A stretch of DNA of 64,000 nt, from positions 2,232,001 through 2,296,000 of the forward strand of contig NZ_CP096120.1 in assembly GCF_023158935.1 (NCBI RefSeq), in the 5' to 3' direction. How positions within the stretch are numbered: position 1 is the stretch's first letter; every line of letters starts with the position of its first letter. The notes under the pieces were generated by a model. It was not told where the DNA came from. It did no database searches and worked only from the letters and a program-made list of their open reading frames with translations. The DNA comes from Acinetobacter portensis. Lineage in GTDB: Bacteria; Pseudomonadota; Gammaproteobacteria; Pseudomonadales; Moraxellaceae. Below, one piece after another: positions 39,146 to 49,275 of the stretch. Made by a program: the position numbers and the translations under genes.

Positions 39146-40945
39146 TTACTCATGCAAAATTTTATAAATTGTACGCGCCATCAAATCGCCCAAACCAGGA
39201 ACCAAAGTCAGGTCTTTTTCAGAAGCTTTCAACACGCCTTGTATACCACCAAAATGTGTTAACAAATCACGTCGTCGTTTTGGCCCTAAACCCGGAATCA
39301 CTTCAAGTATAGAAGAGCCTCGTTTTTTATCTCGTTTAGCTCTATGTTTAGTAATCGCAAAACGATGTGCTTCATCCCGAATTTGTTGAATTAAATGCAA
39401 CGCTTTATGGTCTTCTGCTAATTGAATTTTTTCGCCATCTGTAAAGTGAAGCGTTTCCAAGCCGGGTTTACGCCCCTCACCTTTAGAAACACCCACCATA
39501 AAGGCTTCTAAACCTAGCTCTTGCATGACTTCCATTGCCATATGTAATTGCCCTTTGCCCCCATCTATAAGTAGCAAATCGGGCAACATATGTTTTTTAT
39601 AACGACGCGTTAAAGCTTGTCGCATCGCAGCGTAATCATCGCCTGCGGTAATATCTGTAATAGAAAATTGACGATAATCACGTTTACGCGCACCGCCACT
39701 ATCAAAAACAACGCAAGATGCGACCGTTTCCTCACCCATCGTATGTGAAATATCAAAGCATTCTATGCTGTCGATGGGTCTGCTAAGCACCTGTTCAAGC
39801 TGATGAAAACGCTCATTTAATTCAAAATGATTCGCAAGTTTTCCTTTAATGGCATGTTGCACATTCATTTGTGCAAGCTCGAGCCATTCTGCACGTGTTT
39901 CACGCACATTATGCTTAATATGAACTTTCTTTTCGAAGTGTTGATGCAATGCATCTTCTAGTTCTTTTCTATCTGGAATTTCAGTATTTACAATGAGTTC
40001 TGTAGGTACTTCATCTGCAACTTGGAAATAAAAGTTGGCTAGAAAGTCAGATAACATTTGCCCTAAATCATCGCCTTGCATATCTGGAAAATAACTTTTT
40101 CCACCCAACATTTTGCCATTACGCACATGCATAATTTGCACACATGTCACGCCTGCATGGTAAGCAATGGCAATAATATCTGCCTCACCTTTTACTTTAT
40201 AAATAGCCTGTTGTGCCTGAACATCACGAAGCAATGCCATGCGATCACGGTAAAAAACAGCTTTTTCAAACTCTAAAGCTTCTGCTGCTGCTTCCATTTT
40301 TGAAATTAATTCTTGGTTTAATTCTTTGGTATCACCTTGCAAAAAACGAATCGAGTTATCAATATCTTCTTTATATACTTCTGGTGAAATTAAACCTACA
40401 CACGGCGCAGAGCAACGCTTAATTTGATACTGCAAACATGGGCGTTTACGCTGTGAAAAATAGCTATTTTCACATTGGCGAACATTAAATAATTTTTGTA
40501 AAACAACCAAAGTATCACGTGCATTATAAGCACTTGGATAAGGTCCAAAAAACTTACCAACTTGATGCTTGCCTTTACCTCGCCCACTTGCAATACGTGG
40601 ATAAGGCTTATCTGCCGAAACAAAGATATAAACGTAAGATTTATCATCCCGCAACATAATATTATATGGCGGACGATGCAGTTTAATCAGGTTTTGTTCA
40701 AGCAATAACGCTTCCGTCTCAGAACGGACAATTAGCGTTTCAATGTCATAAATACGAGCGACTAAGGCTTGAGTTTTCGGATGCTCAATGGTTTTTACAA
40801 AGTAACTCGATACACGATTTTTTAAATTCTTAGCTTTCCCGACATACAACAACTCACCATCTTTACCTAACATGCGGTAAACACCAGGTAAATTGGTCAT
40901 ATTCGCTAAAATTTTCTCAATATTATTTCGTGCGTTTTCGTTCAC
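39146..40945 (-). CDS. uvrC: Excinuclease ABC subunit C
   Basis: A 599-aa nucleotide excision repair nuclease. N-terminal GIY-YIG domain ([20 protein letters not shown]), the cysteine cluster [13 protein letters not shown], a UVR motif (about 205-240) for UvrB contact, the C-terminal RNase H-like endonuclease domain ([29 protein letters not shown]) and tandem helix-hairpin-helix at the end. It starts with GTG. pgsA lies downstream, as in many gammaproteobacteria. Confidence 0.96.
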   Translation of the reverse strand: MNENARNNIEKILANMTNLPGVYRMLGKDGELLYVGKAKNLKNRVSSYFVKTIEHPKTQALVARIYDIETLIVRSETEALLLEQNLIKLHRPPYNIMLRDDKSYVYIFVSADKPYPRIASGRGKGKHQVGKFFGPYPSAYNARDTLVVLQKLFNVRQCENSYFSQRKRPCLQYQIKRCSAPCVGLISPEVYKEDIDNSIRFLQGDTKELNQELISKMEAAAEALEFEKAVFYRDRMALLRDVQAQQAIYKVKGEADIIAIAYHAGVTCVQIMHVRNGKMLGGKSYFPDMQGDDLGQMLSDFLANFYFQVADEVPTELIVNTEIPDRKELEDALHQHFEKKVHIKHNVRETRAEWLELAQMNVQHAIKGKLANHFELNERFHQLEQVLSRPIDSIECFDISHTMGEETVASCVVFDSGGARKRDYRQFSITDITAGDDYAAMRQALTRRYKKHMLPDLLLIDGGKGQLHMAMEVMQELGLEAFMVGVSKGEGRKPGLETLHFTDGEKIQLAEDHKALHLIQQIRDEAHRFAITKHRAKRDKKRGSSILEVIPGLGPKRRRDLLTHFGGIQGVLKASEKDLTLVPGLGDLMARTIYKILHE

Positions 40946-41132
40946 TCTGCGCCTTAATTTAGATTTAATCTATCGCTACATGATGTGCTGTTTCCACTCT
41001 AAATTTCAAGTCACTTTGAATATCATCATGCGTAAATATAATCTTTTAACGATGATCTGATTGCTAAAAACTATGAGTGATAAATCACGAATTTGATATG
41101 CTCAAAATAGCGAGATTTGAGATTTAACCACA

Positions 41133-42185
41133 ATGACCACAGCCAATTCTACGATTCATGTTGTACAACCCAGCACATCCACTTTACGTACATCTGACAA
41201 AAATCGTTTGATTGGTCAGCCACGCTTTCACTTTGAACCAAACAAAGTCATGGAATTGCTTCGTTCACAAATTATTGGACAAGACCATGCACTCAATGAA
41301 ATTGAAAAAATGTTGCATGTGGTTAAAGCTGATTTTTCAAGTCCAGAGCGCCCACTTGCTGTAACGCTGATGCTTGGTCCAACAGGTGTAGGAAAAACGG
41401 AAACTGTACGCTTAATTGCTCAAGCAATTTATGGACAACCCGATGCCTTTTGCCGTATTGATATGAATACATTGGCTCAAGAACATTATGCTGCCGCACT
41501 CACAGGCGCACCTCCCGGCTATGTTGGCTCTAAAGAAGGACATAGTTTATTTGATGAAACGGCAATTAATGGCAGCCATACTCGCCCGGGAATAATGCTA
41601 TTTGATGAACTTGAAAAAGCTTCGCCTGAAGTTATTCGTGGACTAATGAACGTATTAGATACAGGAAAACTCACGTTAACTGCTGGTACTAAAACCATAG
41701 ATTTTAGAAATTGTATGATTTTCATGACCAGTAATATTGGTGCGCAAGCTGCTCAACAATATTTAGATAAACTCAATGTATTGCCACAAAAAATTCAAAA
41801 CTTATGCTTAAAGCGTGTACCGACTAAAACCATTATCGAAAAAGTCATGCAACGTAAATTTGATCCTGAATTTTTAAATCGAATTGATCGCACATTACAT
41901 TATCAAGCGGTTTTAGAAGATGCCTTACCACGCTTAGTTGAAATTGAATTAGAGAAACTGAATAAACGCTTACAGCACCAAAATCGTAATATTCAACTGA
42001 GTTTAAAAGCCAAAGAATACTTTTATAAAGACCATGATATTCGGTATGGTGCACGACATTTAGCACGTAAAATTCGAACAGAACTCGAACCCATTTTGGC
42101 TATTTACTTTTTAAATCATCCAGAAAAAAACCACCTTGAATTAGATTATCAAGGTGGTCATTTTAAAATTATTGAGATGAACTAA
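41133..42185 (+). CDS. Single-domain Clp-like AAA+ ATPase
   Basis: A 350-aa protein corresponding to the second AAA+ module of ClpA/ClpB: Walker A LGPTGVGKTETVRLIA (about 86-101), pore-loop region ALTGAPPGYVGSKEGHSLFD, Walker B IMLFDELEKASPEV, sensor 1 MTSNIGAQ, arginine finger segment FDPEFLNRIDRT and the ClpB D2 small domain with the sensor-2-like GARHLARKI. The N-domain, D1 and middle domain are absent, and no ClpP-binding IGF-type loop was seen. It is preceded by about 45 poorly conserved residues. An unfolding or remodelling role is likely; partners unknown. Confidence 0.8.
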   Translation: MTTANSTIHVVQPSTSTLRTSDKNRLIGQPRFHFEPNKVMELLRSQIIGQDHALNEIEKMLHVVKADFSSPERPLAVTLMLGPTGVGKTETVRLIAQAIYGQPDAFCRIDMNTLAQEHYAAALTGAPPGYVGSKEGHSLFDETAINGSHTRPGIMLFDELEKASPEVIRGLMNVLDTGKLTLTAGTKTIDFRNCMIFMTSNIGAQAAQQYLDKLNVLPQKIQNLCLKRVPTKTIIEKVMQRKFDPEFLNRIDRTLHYQAVLEDALPRLVEIELEKLNKRLQHQNRNIQLSLKAKEYFYKDHDIRYGARHLARKIRTELEPILAIYFLNHPEKNHLELDYQGGHFKIIEMN

Positions 42186-42195
42186 AACTTAAATT

Positions 42196-42612
42196 TTAAG
42201 GTGCTAATTGCATATTTAAAGCATCACAAAATGCTTTTTGCTGCTTAGGAGAAACCAAAATAAATTTGTTTTCTCCATTTTTTGTATATTCAACTTTTAA
42301 ACGATCTAGCGACAACGCTGGTGATGCAACTGAATTATTTGTCTTTGAAATTCGTTGAATATCTGTCAGTTGAATTTTCCACGTTAAAAACATGCAATGA
42401 ATTGTTAAATATTTTTCATCTACAATATAGCGCGTATTAACGATCGGCCACCACAAAATAAACACCGTAATAACATACGTTGCTGTATGTACAGGATATG
42501 CCGCTATATTCCCCTTCGCCTGCATCGTTACAAGCAATTGAATAATTAAGCCTGTCATACAAACAATAAATGCCAACACCCACCATTCTTTTTTTGATCT
42601 AAATTTTTGCAT
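42196..42612 (-). CDS. Membrane-anchored bacterial PH-domain-like protein
   Basis: A 138-aa protein with two N-terminal membrane helices (about 10-30 and 43-58) followed by a small beta-rich domain with VDEKYLTIHC, IQLTDIQRISKTNN and ASPALSLDRLKVEY, a pattern seen in bacterial PH domains of small membrane proteins. Function unknown. It ends 11 bp from the end of the convergent AAA+ gene. Confidence 0.7.
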   Translation of the reverse strand: MQKFRSKKEWWVLAFIVCMTGLIIQLLVTMQAKGNIAAYPVHTATYVITVFILWWPIVNTRYIVDEKYLTIHCMFLTWKIQLTDIQRISKTNNSVASPALSLDRLKVEYTKNGENKFILVSPKQQKAFCDALNMQLAP

Positions 42613-42697
42613 GAATATTCACCTTCTTTTACTTCATTCTATACGATAATCCCACATGCTCAAAATGAATCACTATTACAAAAAACGGTTATAAAAA

Positions 42698-42718
42698 AAC
42701 GCCCCTAGGAGCGCTTTT
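42698..42718 (-). terminator. Probable terminator of the lpxO-like gene
   Basis: On the minus strand CGCTC-CTAG-GGGCG (one T-G pair) is followed by seven T. The stem is short, so support is moderate. Confidence 0.6.
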
Positions 42719-42741
42719 AATATCATACAAAGTACAATTTT

Positions 42742-43656
42742 TTAAAAAACATATGGTCGAACAAAAATCAGGAAGAATAATCCGAACATAATGAACCACT
42801 TCAAGAAGTAATAAAGACCTTTATTGGTTTTTTTCAATGCTTTGGCTTTAACACGAATTTGATAAATATAACCAAATGCCTTATTTAAGCCACCTGTTTT
42901 ATCATTCGATTCATTTGGTGAACTTGCAGCAGTCATTACTTTTTTACCAAACCAATGATTAAAACGTTCCATCACTTTTGACTTTAAAGGACGCTCAACA
43001 TCGGCAAAGAAAATAATGCGGTTCTGTTCTGTTTTATTTTCAGCATAGTGAATATAAGTTTCATCAAAAACGACACTTTCACCATCACGCCAAGAATAAC
43101 GCTCGCCATCTACATCAATAAAGCATCGATCATCATTTGGCGTCATTAAACCTAAGTGATAACGCAATGAACCTGCATAAGGATCACGATGTCGCACTAA
43201 ACGACTATCGGGTGCAAGCTCTGTAAACATTGCAGCTTTAATGCTTGGCAAGGTTCTCAAAAGTGCTGTCGTTTTTGGGCAAAGCTCAGCAGCAGATGGA
43301 TGCGCAGAATCGTACCATTTTAGGTAAAAACGCTTCCAACCTGTTTTGAAGAATGAGTTAAAACCCAAATCATCGTATTTTTCAGAAGCCTTAATACCAC
43401 CTTGTTCATACAAGGCTTTCGCTTCATCACGAATCATTTCCCAGTTTTCATCTAACACTTTCAAGTCTTTAAAATGTTGCGTATCGATATAAGGTTGATT
43501 AGGCACTTTCGAAAATTTGTACATTAGAAAGTTAATGGGTGCAAGAATTGTTGAATGGTCAAAAAATTGACGATAAAACGTGTGGCGAACCTTGCCCCGA
43601 CGCTGGATATACAGTGCAGAAGCAACAAAAATTGCCAAAATAATCCACTTAATCAT
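42742..43656 (-). CDS. Aspartyl/asparaginyl beta-hydroxylase family protein, LpxO-like
   Basis: A 304-aa Fe(II)/2-oxoglutarate oxygenase with membrane helices at both ends (about 2-18 and 283-302), the topology of LpxO, which 2-hydroxylates lipid A acyl chains at the inner-membrane cytoplasmic face. The iron and cosubstrate motifs are visible: RLVRHRDPYAGSLRYHLGL (HxD, about 155) and DETYIHYAENKTEQNRIIFF (second His and Arg). A KxxM- or Pro-rich insert around 240-255 is variable. The lipid A substrate is inferred from family and topology. Confidence 0.82.
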   Translation of the reverse strand: MIKWIILAIFVASALYIQRRGKVRHTFYRQFFDHSTILAPINFLMYKFSKVPNQPYIDTQHFKDLKVLDENWEMIRDEAKALYEQGGIKASEKYDDLGFNSFFKTGWKRFYLKWYDSAHPSAAELCPKTTALLRTLPSIKAAMFTELAPDSRLVRHRDPYAGSLRYHLGLMTPNDDRCFIDVDGERYSWRDGESVVFDETYIHYAENKTEQNRIIFFADVERPLKSKVMERFNHWFGKKVMTAASSPNESNDKTGGLNKAFGYIYQIRVKAKALKKTNKGLYYFLKWFIMFGLFFLIFVRPYVF

Positions 43657-44126
43657 AAAACTACCTAAAGTCTTTTTAATTTGCCTTTAATAAAAGACAT
43701 GAGTAATTGGTGAAATTATAACAAATTAAGCATGCAAATCGTGTTTGCACTTTTCAAATGCAGTGTTCTATTTTTGATATTCAATACATAATTTTTTATT
43801 CTATTGACATTTTTGACCAAAAATATACTCAAATAAAACTTGAATTTTCAGGCTAAATTCCAATATAAAATAGAACGAAACTATTAAAAATTTGAATTGA
43901 AACAATTATTTCTTAGTATCTACTTATTAGTGGCTGAATCTTAAAAATATCAATGCAAGAAAAGCTTAAATAAAATTTCATGACCCTTGCGTCACGGCTT
44001 GATACAACTTGTTATGTTCTTTTTGGATATAGTTATCGTAAGATTAGCGAAGTATACGATGCGCAGGAAAGCGCATACGCTTCAAAACATCAACTTAGAA
44101 GTCCTCCAAAATAAAGGAGATCAGGC
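43657..44126. other. AT-rich intergenic region upstream of fadB
   Basis: 470 bp between divergent genes. A TTGATA at 43999 and TATGTT/GATATA-like boxes nearby suggest a promoter for fadBA, but spacing is not convincing. A clear AAAGGAG ribosome site stands 8 bases before the fadB ATG. No ORF or RNA gene recognised. Confidence 0.4.
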
Positions 44127-46280
44127 ATGATCCACGCTGGCAATGCCATTACCGTCCAAATGCTTTCGGACGGAATTGCAGAATTCCGCTTTGACTTACA
44201 AGGTGAGTCGGTCAACAAATTTAACCGTGCAACAATTGAAGATTTTAAAGCTGCAATTGACGCTGTTAAAGCAAATAGCGATGTTAAAGGTTTAATCGTA
44301 ACAAGTGCAAAATCTACATTCATCGTTGGTGCAGACATTACAGAATTTGGTGCTAACTTTGCACAAGGTGAACAAGCAATTGTGGATTGGGCTTTGCCTG
44401 TTCATGACATCTTCAATTCTTTCGAAGATTTAAACCTTCCTAAAGTAGCTGCTATTAATGGCATGGCTTTAGGTGGCGGTTTCGAAATGTGCCTTGTTTG
44501 TGACTACCGTGTGATGTCTGAACAAGCGCAAGTTGGCTTGCCAGAAATCAAACTGGGGATTTTCCCAGGCTTTGGTGGTACGGTTCGTTTAAGCCGTGTC
44601 ATTGGTATCGACAATGCAGTTGAATGGATGGCTATGGCTAATCCTAAAAAACCTGCTGCTGCACTTAAAGATGGTGCTGTTGATGCTGTTGTTGCTGCGG
44701 ACAAATTACAAGATGCTGCTATTGACCTTGTTAAACAAGCAATTGCAGGTCGTTTAGACTGGAAAGCAAAACGCCAAGAAAAATTAGATCCTGTTAAATT
44801 AAGCCCTATTGAACAAATGATGGCATTTAACTCATCTAAAGGTGCGGTACTTTCTAAAGCAAATCCTGCGCAATACCCTGCGCCAAAATTACTTTTAGAT
44901 TCGCTACAAGCAGGTGCAAGCCTTCCACGTGATGAAGCTTTAAAAGTAGAAGCTCAAGGCTTTGCGAAAGCTGCTGTAACTCCACAAGCAGGCGCGTTGA
45001 TTGGTTTATTCATCAACGACCAAATTGTGAAAAAAACATCGAAGCGTTATGAAAAAGGCGCGCATCCTGTAAACCAAGCTGCTGTGTTAGGTGCTGGTAT
45101 TATGGGTGGTGGTATTGCTTACCAAGCGGCAAGCAAAGGCACACCAATTATTATGAAAGACATTGGTAATCCACAACTTGCTTTAGGTATGAAAGAAGCA
45201 AATGGTTTACTGACTAAACAAGTTGAACGTAAGAAAATGAAGCCTGCTCAAATGGGTGAAACTCTTGCGCGCATTCGTCCTTCATTAAGCTATGACGAAT
45301 TCAAAGACGTTGATATTGTTATTGAAGCTGTAACTGAAAATCCTAAAGTGAAAGGCATCGTATTGTCTGAAACTGAGAAGAAAGTTCGCGAAAACACGAT
45401 TATTGCGTCTAACACATCTACTATTTCAATTACGCGTTTGGCTGAAAACCTAGAGCGTCCTGAAAACTTTGTAGGTATGCACTTCTTTAACCCTGTTCAC
45501 ATGATGCCATTGGTCGAAGTGATTCGTGGTGAGAAAACATCTGCTGAAGCAATCGCAACAACTGTTGTTCTTGCTCAGAAAATGGGTAAAACACCAATCG
45601 TTGTGAACGACTGCCCGGGCTTCTTAGTAAACCGTGTATTGTTCCCTTACTTTGGTGCGTTCGACCTTCTTCTAAAAGATGGTGCTGACTTCCAACAAAT
45701 TGATAAAGTAATGGAACGTTTCGGCTGGCCTATGGGTCCTGCTTACCTGATGGACGTTGTTGGTATTGATACTGGCGTTCATGGTGCTGAAGTAATGGCG
45801 GAAGGTTTCCCTGACCGTATGAAGCCTGACTACAAAGGCTCTATTCAAGTGATGTATGAAAACAAACGTCTTGGTCAAAAGAATGACGTTGGTTTCTACA
45901 AATACGAACTTGACCGTAAAGGTAAAAAAGCCAAAGTGGTTGATCCAACGGCTTACGAGCTTGTGGCTTCTGTTGCAACTTCTGAAAAACGTGAATTTGA
46001 TGCTCAAGAAATTATTGATCGTATGATGCTTGCATTCTGTAATGAAACTGTTCGTTGCCTAGAAGACAACATTGTTGCGACAGCTTCTGAAGCAGATATG
46101 GCGATGATTATGGGTGTAGGTTTCCCTCCATTCCGTGGTGGTCCTGCGCGTTACATCGACCAAACAGGTGTTGCTGAATACGTTGCACTTTGCGACAAAT
46201 ACGCTCACTTAGGTAAAGCTTATGAAGCGCCACAAATGTTGCGTGACATGGCTGCTAACAACAAAAAATTCTACGGTTAA
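44127..46280 (+). CDS. fadB: Fatty acid oxidation complex alpha subunit
   Basis: A 717-aa multifunctional beta-oxidation enzyme. The N-terminal enoyl-CoA hydratase/isomerase domain has [19 protein letters not shown] and [20 protein letters not shown] with the two catalytic glutamates. It is followed by the 3-hydroxyacyl-CoA dehydrogenase with Rossmann motif [19 protein letters not shown] (about 318), [17 protein letters not shown] and the C-terminal dehydrogenase domains. It forms an alpha2beta2 complex with FadA, whose gene follows after 12 bp. Confidence 0.97.
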   Translation: MIHAGNAITVQMLSDGIAEFRFDLQGESVNKFNRATIEDFKAAIDAVKANSDVKGLIVTSAKSTFIVGADITEFGANFAQGEQAIVDWALPVHDIFNSFEDLNLPKVAAINGMALGGGFEMCLVCDYRVMSEQAQVGLPEIKLGIFPGFGGTVRLSRVIGIDNAVEWMAMANPKKPAAALKDGAVDAVVAADKLQDAAIDLVKQAIAGRLDWKAKRQEKLDPVKLSPIEQMMAFNSSKGAVLSKANPAQYPAPKLLLDSLQAGASLPRDEALKVEAQGFAKAAVTPQAGALIGLFINDQIVKKTSKRYEKGAHPVNQAAVLGAGIMGGGIAYQAASKGTPIIMKDIGNPQLALGMKEANGLLTKQVERKKMKPAQMGETLARIRPSLSYDEFKDVDIVIEAVTENPKVKGIVLSETEKKVRENTIIASNTSTISITRLAENLERPENFVGMHFFNPVHMMPLVEVIRGEKTSAEAIATTVVLAQKMGKTPIVVNDCPGFLVNRVLFPYFGAFDLLLKDGADFQQIDKVMERFGWPMGPAYLMDVVGIDTGVHGAEVMAEGFPDRMKPDYKGSIQVMYENKRLGQKNDVGFYKYELDRKGKKAKVVDPTAYELVASVATSEKREFDAQEIIDRMMLAFCNETVRCLEDNIVATASEADMAMIMGVGFPPFRGGPARYIDQTGVAEYVALCDKYAHLGKAYEAPQMLRDMAANNKKFYG

Positions 46281-46292
46281 GGAGCAACGTGA

Positions 46293-47465
<1,173 letters not shown>

Positions 47466-47486
47466 TTTTTAAACACTTAGATAAAA

Positions 47487-47514
47487 ATAAACCCCGCTTA
47501 TTGCGGGGTTTATT
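47487..47514 (+). terminator. Terminator after fadA
   Basis: Hairpin ATAAACCCCGC-TTATT-GCGGGGTTTAT. It marks the left border of the accessory segment that follows. Confidence 0.93.
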
Positions 47515-47533
47515 ATTTTAAATCAAATAGATA

Positions 47534-47562
47534 TTGATAATTAATTGATACTTTTGTATATT
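47534..47562 (+). promoter_or_regulatory. Strong sigma70-like promoter of the ncRNA-RT unit
   Basis: TTGATA (47534-47539), a 17-bp spacer, then TATATT (47557-47562). The predicted transcript starts at about 47568-47570, at the first base of a stable hairpin. The next in-frame RT start is more than 300 nt downstream, so a long leader RNA is implied. Confidence 0.75.
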
Positions 47563-47568
47563 TATCAG

Positions 47569-47880
47569 GCTCATACTATTGAGTATGAGGAAGGTAATCT
47601 GTTGTCAAGTATTGTAATCAGAAATGTTAGAGTAATTTCTAGCAGTTCAGATGATATGTTGCATACTGCTTGGAACCAAATACTGAATATAATATATAAA
47701 GTACTCCACAGAATGTAATCAATGCTTCTCATAGTATATTCCTTTCGTGATCTAAAGACGATGTAGAAGCTTTCTTCTAGAGGGTACGTAATTTTTGGGT
47801 ACTTGGGTATGCTCAAGGATCTCTGTTCTTAGAATAGAGCGTTTCTTACGAGGATTATCGTCAGCCTTTCCTTGAGTTTT
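47569..47880 (+). ncRNA. Structured non-coding RNA preceding the reverse transcriptase
   Basis: About 310 nt between a clear promoter and the RT start, without a good sense ORF, and dense in hairpins. Stems seen: CTCATAC/GTATGAG (47570-47589, at the 5' end); AGAAAT/ATTTCT (47620-47640); AGCAGT/ACTGCT (47641-47670, 18-nt loop); TAGAAG-CTTT-CTTCTA (47764-47779); CTTGGG-TATG-CTCAAG (47802-47817); CTCTGTTC-TTA-GAATAGAG (47821-47839); ACGA/TCGT (47849-47862). A long-range 8-bp pair CTCAAGGA (47812-47819)/TCCTTGAG (47869-47876) encloses the last two and competes with the CTCAAG stem. ncRNAs placed like this are templates or cofactors of the RT in DRT2 and DRT9 antiphage systems. The identity as template RNA is inferred. 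Confidence 0.7.
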
Positions 47881-47886
47881 CTAATA

Positions 47887-49248
47887 ATGAATATAGAGCC
47901 AAAATTCTTTAAAGATCGACAGAAAAATTATTTACATTTTGACTATCCTCTTTCTTCAGAAAAAACTTACCTATATGTCACAAATCCAGATAATGTGAAA
48001 AAACATGCATTCTACCCATTTATACACTTCAATTTAAAATCACAAAAAATTAAAAAAGATAAGACTCGAAAAATTAAGGAAAATGGCAAAAAAGATAGAT
48101 ACCCAATTGTCAAATGTGAACCCAAAATTAGAGAAATAAAGTACTCTGCACATATAGACGGTCATATTTATGCTTATTACGCATTTCTATTAACACCTCG
48201 TTACGAAGAAATGCTGATTCAAAAGCAACTACAAAATTCGGTCTTAGCATTTAGAAAACTTCCTAACTCTCCAAATAACATTAATTTTGCAAAACAAGTT
48301 TTTGATGAAGTAAAAAAACGGCAAAACTGTTCAGTAATTTGCTTAGATATAAAGAGTTTCTTTGATGAACTTGATCATGAATTATTAAAAAAAACTTGGA
48401 AAGAAATTCTAGATGTGGATACCTTACCAAGTGATCATTACAACGTGTTTAAATCAATAACCCAATATAGTTATGTAGAAAAAAAACTAGTTTATGAAAA
48501 CCTAAAACTTTCAATCAATAGCCATCACAAAGATCTTAAACGCCTATGCACGAGTCAAGAGTTTAGAGAAAAAGTTAGAAGTAATAAAATCATAATTAAA
48601 AATAATAAGAAAAAAGGAATTCCTCAAGGCTCCTCAATTAGTGCTTTTTTATCTAATATTTATATGATGGAATTTGATGAAAAATTGAAAAAAGAGACTG
48701 ATAAAGTTAATGCTAAATATTATAGATACTGTGATGATATTTTAATAATATGTGATAGAACAAATCAGTATCAACTATTGAGACTTTCTCAAAATCAAAT
48801 AGCGAAAATGAAATTAATAATTCAAGATAAAAAAACCAAAATAGCTGAATTTTTAAATGGAACACGTATTTCTAAAGATGAACTTCAATATTTAGGCTTT
48901 ACTTACGATGGCAATAAAGTGCTATTAAGGGATACAGGGTTAGCTAAATATTCTCACAAAGTTAATAAAGCAATTCGAATGACTAATAAACATTTAGTGC
49001 GAATTAATACATCAAGAATCAAAAGAGGTTTAGAACCTCTAAAAAGGCATAACAAACATATTTATCGCAGATTTTCATTTATTGGTAAAAGAAATTATAT
49101 TAGTTATGCACTCAAAGCATCACGAACAATGCATGAACCTGCTATTAAAGAACAAATAAAGTCACATTGGTCTAAACTTAAAAATAAACTTCATGATAAA
49201 GAACTTCAAAATCATGAACATTATGAATATGTGATAGAAAAGTCGTAA
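47887..49248 (+). CDS. Stand-alone reverse transcriptase, probable DRT-class antiphage RT (DRT2/UG2-like)
   Basis: A 453-aa RNA-directed DNA polymerase with intact catalytic motifs: A ICLDIKSFFDELDH (first Asp about 154), B KKGIPQGSSISAFLSNIYM (about 242-260) and C YYRYCDDILII (Asp pair about 283-284), then QYLGFTYDG (motif D/E region) and a basic helical thumb to the C-terminus. The N-terminal HAFYPFIHF and HIDGHIYAYYAFLL segments resemble 'unknown group' defence RTs. There is no maturase X domain or HNH (against a group II intron) and no VTG retron motif. ATG 47887 is preferred to TTG 47872, though the ribosome site is weak. It is visibly AT-richer than its neighbours, indicating transfer. 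The subclass is a judgement from memory and needs a profile search. Confidence 0.85.
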   Translation: MNIEPKFFKDRQKNYLHFDYPLSSEKTYLYVTNPDNVKKHAFYPFIHFNLKSQKIKKDKTRKIKENGKKDRYPIVKCEPKIREIKYSAHIDGHIYAYYAFLLTPRYEEMLIQKQLQNSVLAFRKLPNSPNNINFAKQVFDEVKKRQNCSVICLDIKSFFDELDHELLKKTWKEILDVDTLPSDHYNVFKSITQYSYVEKKLVYENLKLSINSHHKDLKRLCTSQEFREKVRSNKIIIKNNKKKGIPQGSSISAFLSNIYMMEFDEKLKKETDKVNAKYYRYCDDILIICDRTNQYQLLRLSQNQIAKMKLIIQDKKTKIAEFLNGTRISKDELQYLGFTYDGNKVLLRDTGLAKYSHKVNKAIRMTNKHLVRINTSRIKRGLEPLKRHNKHIYRRFSFIGKRNYISYALKASRTMHEPAIKEQIKSHWSKLKNKLHDKELQNHEHYEYVIEKS

Positions 49249-49255
49249 TACAAAC

Positions 49256-49275
49256 AAAAAAGGATGCATCTGCAT
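49256..49275. terminator. Left half of a bidirectional terminator, split by the IS
   Basis: AAAAAAGGATGC followed by the target duplication ATCTGCAT. Together with 50604-50611 (CCTTTTTT) it would rebuild the hairpin AAAAAAGGATGC-ATCT-GCATCCTTTTTT between the convergent RT and the gene ending at 50624. Confidence 0.85.
49268..49275. repeat. Target-site duplication, left copy (ATCTGCAT)
   Basis: Identical to 50596-50603 on the other side of the IS. It comprises the loop and first four stem bases of the original terminator. Confidence 0.93.

Noticed and set aside
47571..47816. Ordinary antisense gene of 81 codons
   Set aside because: Starts only at TTG, has no ribosome site, and lies wholly within the structured RNA. 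Kept instead as a finding about a stop-free frame.
47569..49248. Retron (msr-msd plus RT)
   Set aside because: No VTG motif in the RT, no convincing a1/a2 inverted repeat enclosing the RNA, and the protein (453 aa) is longer than typical retron RTs.
47887..49248. Group II intron maturase
   Set aside because: No X/maturase or HNH domain after the RT domain, and no domain V-like hairpin or intron boundaries around the gene.
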